From positions 1-64,000 of the forward strand of contig JAUHWU010000002.1 in NCBI GenBank assembly GCA_030427065.1: a DNA stretch of 64,000 bases, in the 5' to 3' direction. Source of the DNA: Gammaproteobacteria bacterium. GTDB taxonomy: Bacteria > Pseudomonadota > Gammaproteobacteria > Pseudomonadales > Pseudohongiellaceae. The notes under the pieces were generated by a model, which saw only the letters and a program-made list of their open reading frames with translations, ran no database searches and had not been told where the DNA came from. The translations under genes and the position numbers were made by a program. This document shows positions 62,337 to 64,000 of this stretch, piece after piece (position 1 is the first letter of the stretch; the number at the start of each line of letters is the position of its first letter).

Positions 62337-62939
62337 ATGTATATAGACACTTCAACCCTCAGCAATAAGGAAATGTATAAATTTCTCATCGGTGGGATTG
62401 CACCGCGCCCTATTGCCTGGGCGGGGACCCGTAGCAAGGATGGTATCAACAATCTGGCCCCCTTTTCCTTTTACAATGCTTTCAGCTCCACTCCCCCCAT
62501 CGTGGGCTTTTCTGCTATTCCCAGGCTCGACGGAAGTAACAAAGATACCCTGCAAAACATAATCGACACCGGGTGTTTTACCCTGAGTACTGTCAGTCAT
62601 AAGCTGGTACAGCAGGCAAGCAAATCCGCTGCCCTGCTGGAACCGCAGGAAGATGAGTTTGAGTATGCGGAACTTGAGCCGGCGCAGGCACAAAATATCA
62701 ATGCACCTTATGTGAAAGATGCCTTGCTGGTGTTCGAGTGCACGCTGAACCAGATTGTCAGCTTTGGCAATCAGGAAGGCGCCGGCAACCTCATTCTGGG
62801 AGAAATCAAATTCATCAATATAGATGACTCCATCTATAACGATGGTTATGTAGACATTGCCAAACTGGACCCTGTCGGTCGCCTGGCCGGCAACTGGTAT
62901 TCCACCATTCGCGACCGTTTTGAATTAACCAGAGGTTAA
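62337..62939 (+). CDS. flavin reductase-like FMN-binding protein
   Basis: FMN-binding split-barrel protein of 200 aa in the flavin reductase-like family. GGIAPRPIAWAGTRSKDGINNLAPFSFYNAFSS, when split over its strands, is the family hallmark (about residues 19-51). FTLSTVSHKLVQQASKSAA follows, with a closing DPVGRLAGNWYST segment. Members either reduce free flavin for a partner monooxygenase or act as ester-reducing or oxidising enzymes. No two-component monooxygenase is adjacent. The stop is four bases before the BON-domain gene, so they form an operon. Confidence 0.88.
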   Translation: MYIDTSTLSNKEMYKFLIGGIAPRPIAWAGTRSKDGINNLAPFSFYNAFSSTPPIVGFSAIPRLDGSNKDTLQNIIDTGCFTLSTVSHKLVQQASKSAALLEPQEDEFEYAELEPAQAQNINAPYVKDALLVFECTLNQIVSFGNQEGAGNLILGEIKFINIDDSIYNDGYVDIAKLDPVGRLAGNWYSTIRDRFELTRG

Positions 62940-62942
62940 GCC

Positions 62943-63449
62943 ATGAGAATCCTGCTGTCACTGCTACTCGCCACATCTTGTTTAATCCCCCTGTGTCAGG
63001 CACAGGACAATCCGCAAATTGATGATGCCGCAATTACCAGTCAACTGAACAAGGCAATCCGTAATGACACGCAGCTTGATGGTGCCGACATTCTGGTAGT
63101 AAGTGTTAATGGTTATGTCATGCTTGCCGGTCAGGCCTTGAGTCAGGAGCAAAAACAGCAGGCTTCACTGACCACTGCCTTTGCCAGCAATAATATCCGG
63201 CGCCTGATGAATGAGCTTGAAATCGTAGAGGCTCTTGATTCCAGTTTTGAGGCCAGTGACCGGGCAATTCTGGATCAGATAATTGAGGTCATACCCGCCA
63301 TGTCACCAGCCACAGTCCCGGTAATTCATAATGGTGTCGTGCATTTATTGGGACAGGTGACCCGCAGTGAAGGCGACGAAGTCGCCAACGCTGTAAGCCG
63401 CATGAGTGGTGTAAAAAATATTCGGCTCAGCTACGAATATATTCAATAA
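62943..63449 (+). CDS. periplasmic BON-domain protein
   Basis: Exported protein of 168 aa with a signal peptide ending CQAQ at about residue 21. Two BON domains follow: about residues 25-100 (ITSQLNKAIRNDTQLDGADILVVSVNGYVMLAG) and about 105-168 (ILDQIIEVIPAMSPATVPVIHNGVVHLLGQVTRSEGD). The VVSVNGYVMLAG and VVHLLGQVTRSEG strands are typical. BON domains bind phospholipid membranes and occur in OsmY-like and DolP-like stress proteins. It is the second gene after the flavin reductase and ends before a terminator. Confidence 0.87.
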   Translation: MRILLSLLLATSCLIPLCQAQDNPQIDDAAITSQLNKAIRNDTQLDGADILVVSVNGYVMLAGQALSQEQKQQASLTTAFASNNIRRLMNELEIVEALDSSFEASDRAILDQIIEVIPAMSPATVPVIHNGVVHLLGQVTRSEGDEVANAVSRMSGVKNIRLSYEYIQ

Positions 63450-63495
63450 TTTAAAGTCAGGAAAAATTTCAAGTCATAAAGTTAAAATTGTAGGT

Positions 63496-63527
63496 AAAAA
63501 AAAAGGGTCGCAATAGCGACCCTTTTT
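63496..63527. terminator. bidirectional Rho-independent terminator
   Basis: GGGTCGC and GCGACCC form a perfect stem around AATA, flanked by a long A tract on the left and T5 on the right. It separates the BON gene from the convergent partial gene. Confidence 0.9.
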
Positions 63528-63544
63528 ATTGAAGACGATTGCTC

Positions 63545-64000
63545 CTAGTAATCCAGAGGCGTGTCTCTTATCTGGAACTGAACCATCTTGCCGGTCGTTC
63601 CTTTACCACCTTCTGTGTGCCAGATCAGATGAGTACCGTAGTTGGCCCAGATACTGCGACCTTTCCAGCCCAGATCAGGATCGTCAACACGGGCATCCAG
63701 ACCCCGGCTGTAGAAACCCAGTGGATAAGGCACTCGCATATAGGTCCAGTCGCCACTTTCAGGATCAAGGGCAATCAGGGAATCAGACCATGAACCATTA
63801 ATGATCGGGGTATCCTTGCCCAGCCCGGTTATATCATGCTGGTCTACCCAACCAAAATAATGGAAGTCGGCAGGCACATCGGTATTGCCAATTTTAGGGC
63901 CCGGTGTTTCATAAAGCGTCCAGCCAGCCTCACAATGAGTCCCCATCTCAGTGCCTGGGCCATTGAGTACCGGGCAGGCGCTACGATCAAGGTAAGCCCA
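63545..64000 (-). CDS. secreted propeller/lyase-like protein, C-terminal part (runs off window)
   Basis: The open frame continues to the right edge, so the N-terminus is missing; about 151 codons are visible. Visible motifs are RSACPVLNGPGTEMGTHCE, IINGSWSDSLIALDPESGDW, VDDPDLGWKGRSIWANYGTH and a C-terminal GGKGTTGKMVQFQIR. The pattern resembles the C-terminal blades of streptogramin-lyase-like (Vgb) or carboxypeptidase-regulatory-like secreted proteins that accompany cytochrome and PQQ enzymes. That is a tentative assignment from pattern only. Confidence 0.55.
   Translation of the reverse strand, partial: WAYLDRSACPVLNGPGTEMGTHCEAGWTLYETPGPKIGNTDVPADFHYFGWVDQHDITGLGKDTPIINGSWSDSLIALDPESGDWTYMRVPYPLGFYSRGLDARVDDPDLGWKGRSIWANYGTHLIWHTEGGKGTTGKMVQFQIRDTPLDY

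Overview
The window reads as a chromosomal segment of a heterotrophic, probably marine, gammaproteobacterium (for example Cellvibrionales-like). This placement is inferred from gene content and protein style: exported quinohemoprotein and cytochrome systems, DUF1592/DUF1552 proteins, TonB-dependent uptake and lignin-type phenol catabolism. No rRNA, tRNA, phage, plasmid or CRISPR locus was seen. About 50 protein genes are supported. Two adjacent genes are broken.

Layout. 1-1.9 kb: small operon (NmrA-type oxidoreductase, two membrane proteins). 1.9-7.4 kb (minus): tannase-type esterase, DUF3237 protein, TPR protein, carotenoid/lignostilbene-type oxygenase and a secreted protein here called CDRACL-type. 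7.5-11.3 kb (plus): a decayed outer-membrane barrel gene, a frameshifted cupredoxin gene and an intact membrane adenylate/guanylate cyclase. 11.3-18 kb (minus): ligAB, then a six-gene unit headed by a 4-alkylphenol-oxidising flavocytochrome and containing second copies of DUF3237 and CDRACL-type proteins. 18.4-24.7 kb: exported alpha/beta hydrolase, DUF3500, TPR/TonB-C protein, pobA and a B3-like metallo-hydrolase. 24.9-37.2 kb: double glycosyltransferase, DUF3301, a TPP riboswitch with a TonB-dependent receptor, aromatic aminotransferase, a small inverted-repeat element, SGNH lipoprotein, BASS transporter, purEK and a secreted propeller-like protein. 37.3-45.9 kb: PQQ lipoprotein dehydrogenase, dihaem cytochrome with a perfect FNR/Anr box, TetR and an RND efflux pair. 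45.9-48.5 kb: intradiol dioxygenase, 2-hydroxyacid dehydrogenase and dienelactone hydrolase operon. 48.7-50.9 kb: GT8-like protein, sseA and a charged secreted protein. 51-58 kb: a TetR gene divergent from a DUF1592-DUF1552-dihaem cytochrome-ankyrin operon. 58-62 kb: glucosylglycerate operon. 62.3-64 kb: flavin reductase, BON protein and a partial secreted protein.

How it fits together. Phenolic catabolism recurs: ester hydrolysis (tannase), stilbene-type cleavage (carotenoid oxygenase), 4-alkylphenol oxidation (flavocytochrome), 4-hydroxybenzoate to protocatechuate (PobA), meta cleavage (LigAB), and a separate intradiol branch. Enzymes downstream of LigAB are not in the window. Several operons appear to send electrons to periplasmic c-type cytochromes.

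Non-coding highlights. Intergenic tandem repeats share a 7-bp period with different unit sequences. A related ~110-bp repeat occurs in at least two spacers. There is a REP-like double hairpin, a 257-bp element with 27-bp terminal inverted repeats that supplies a gene's stop codon, and a TPP riboswitch followed by a hairpin that would occlude the ribosome-binding site. The best candidates for undescribed biology are the duplicated DUF3237/CDRACL periplasmic module, the small Tat protein of the flavocytochrome operon, and the TetR-controlled DUF1592/DUF1552/ankyrin operon.
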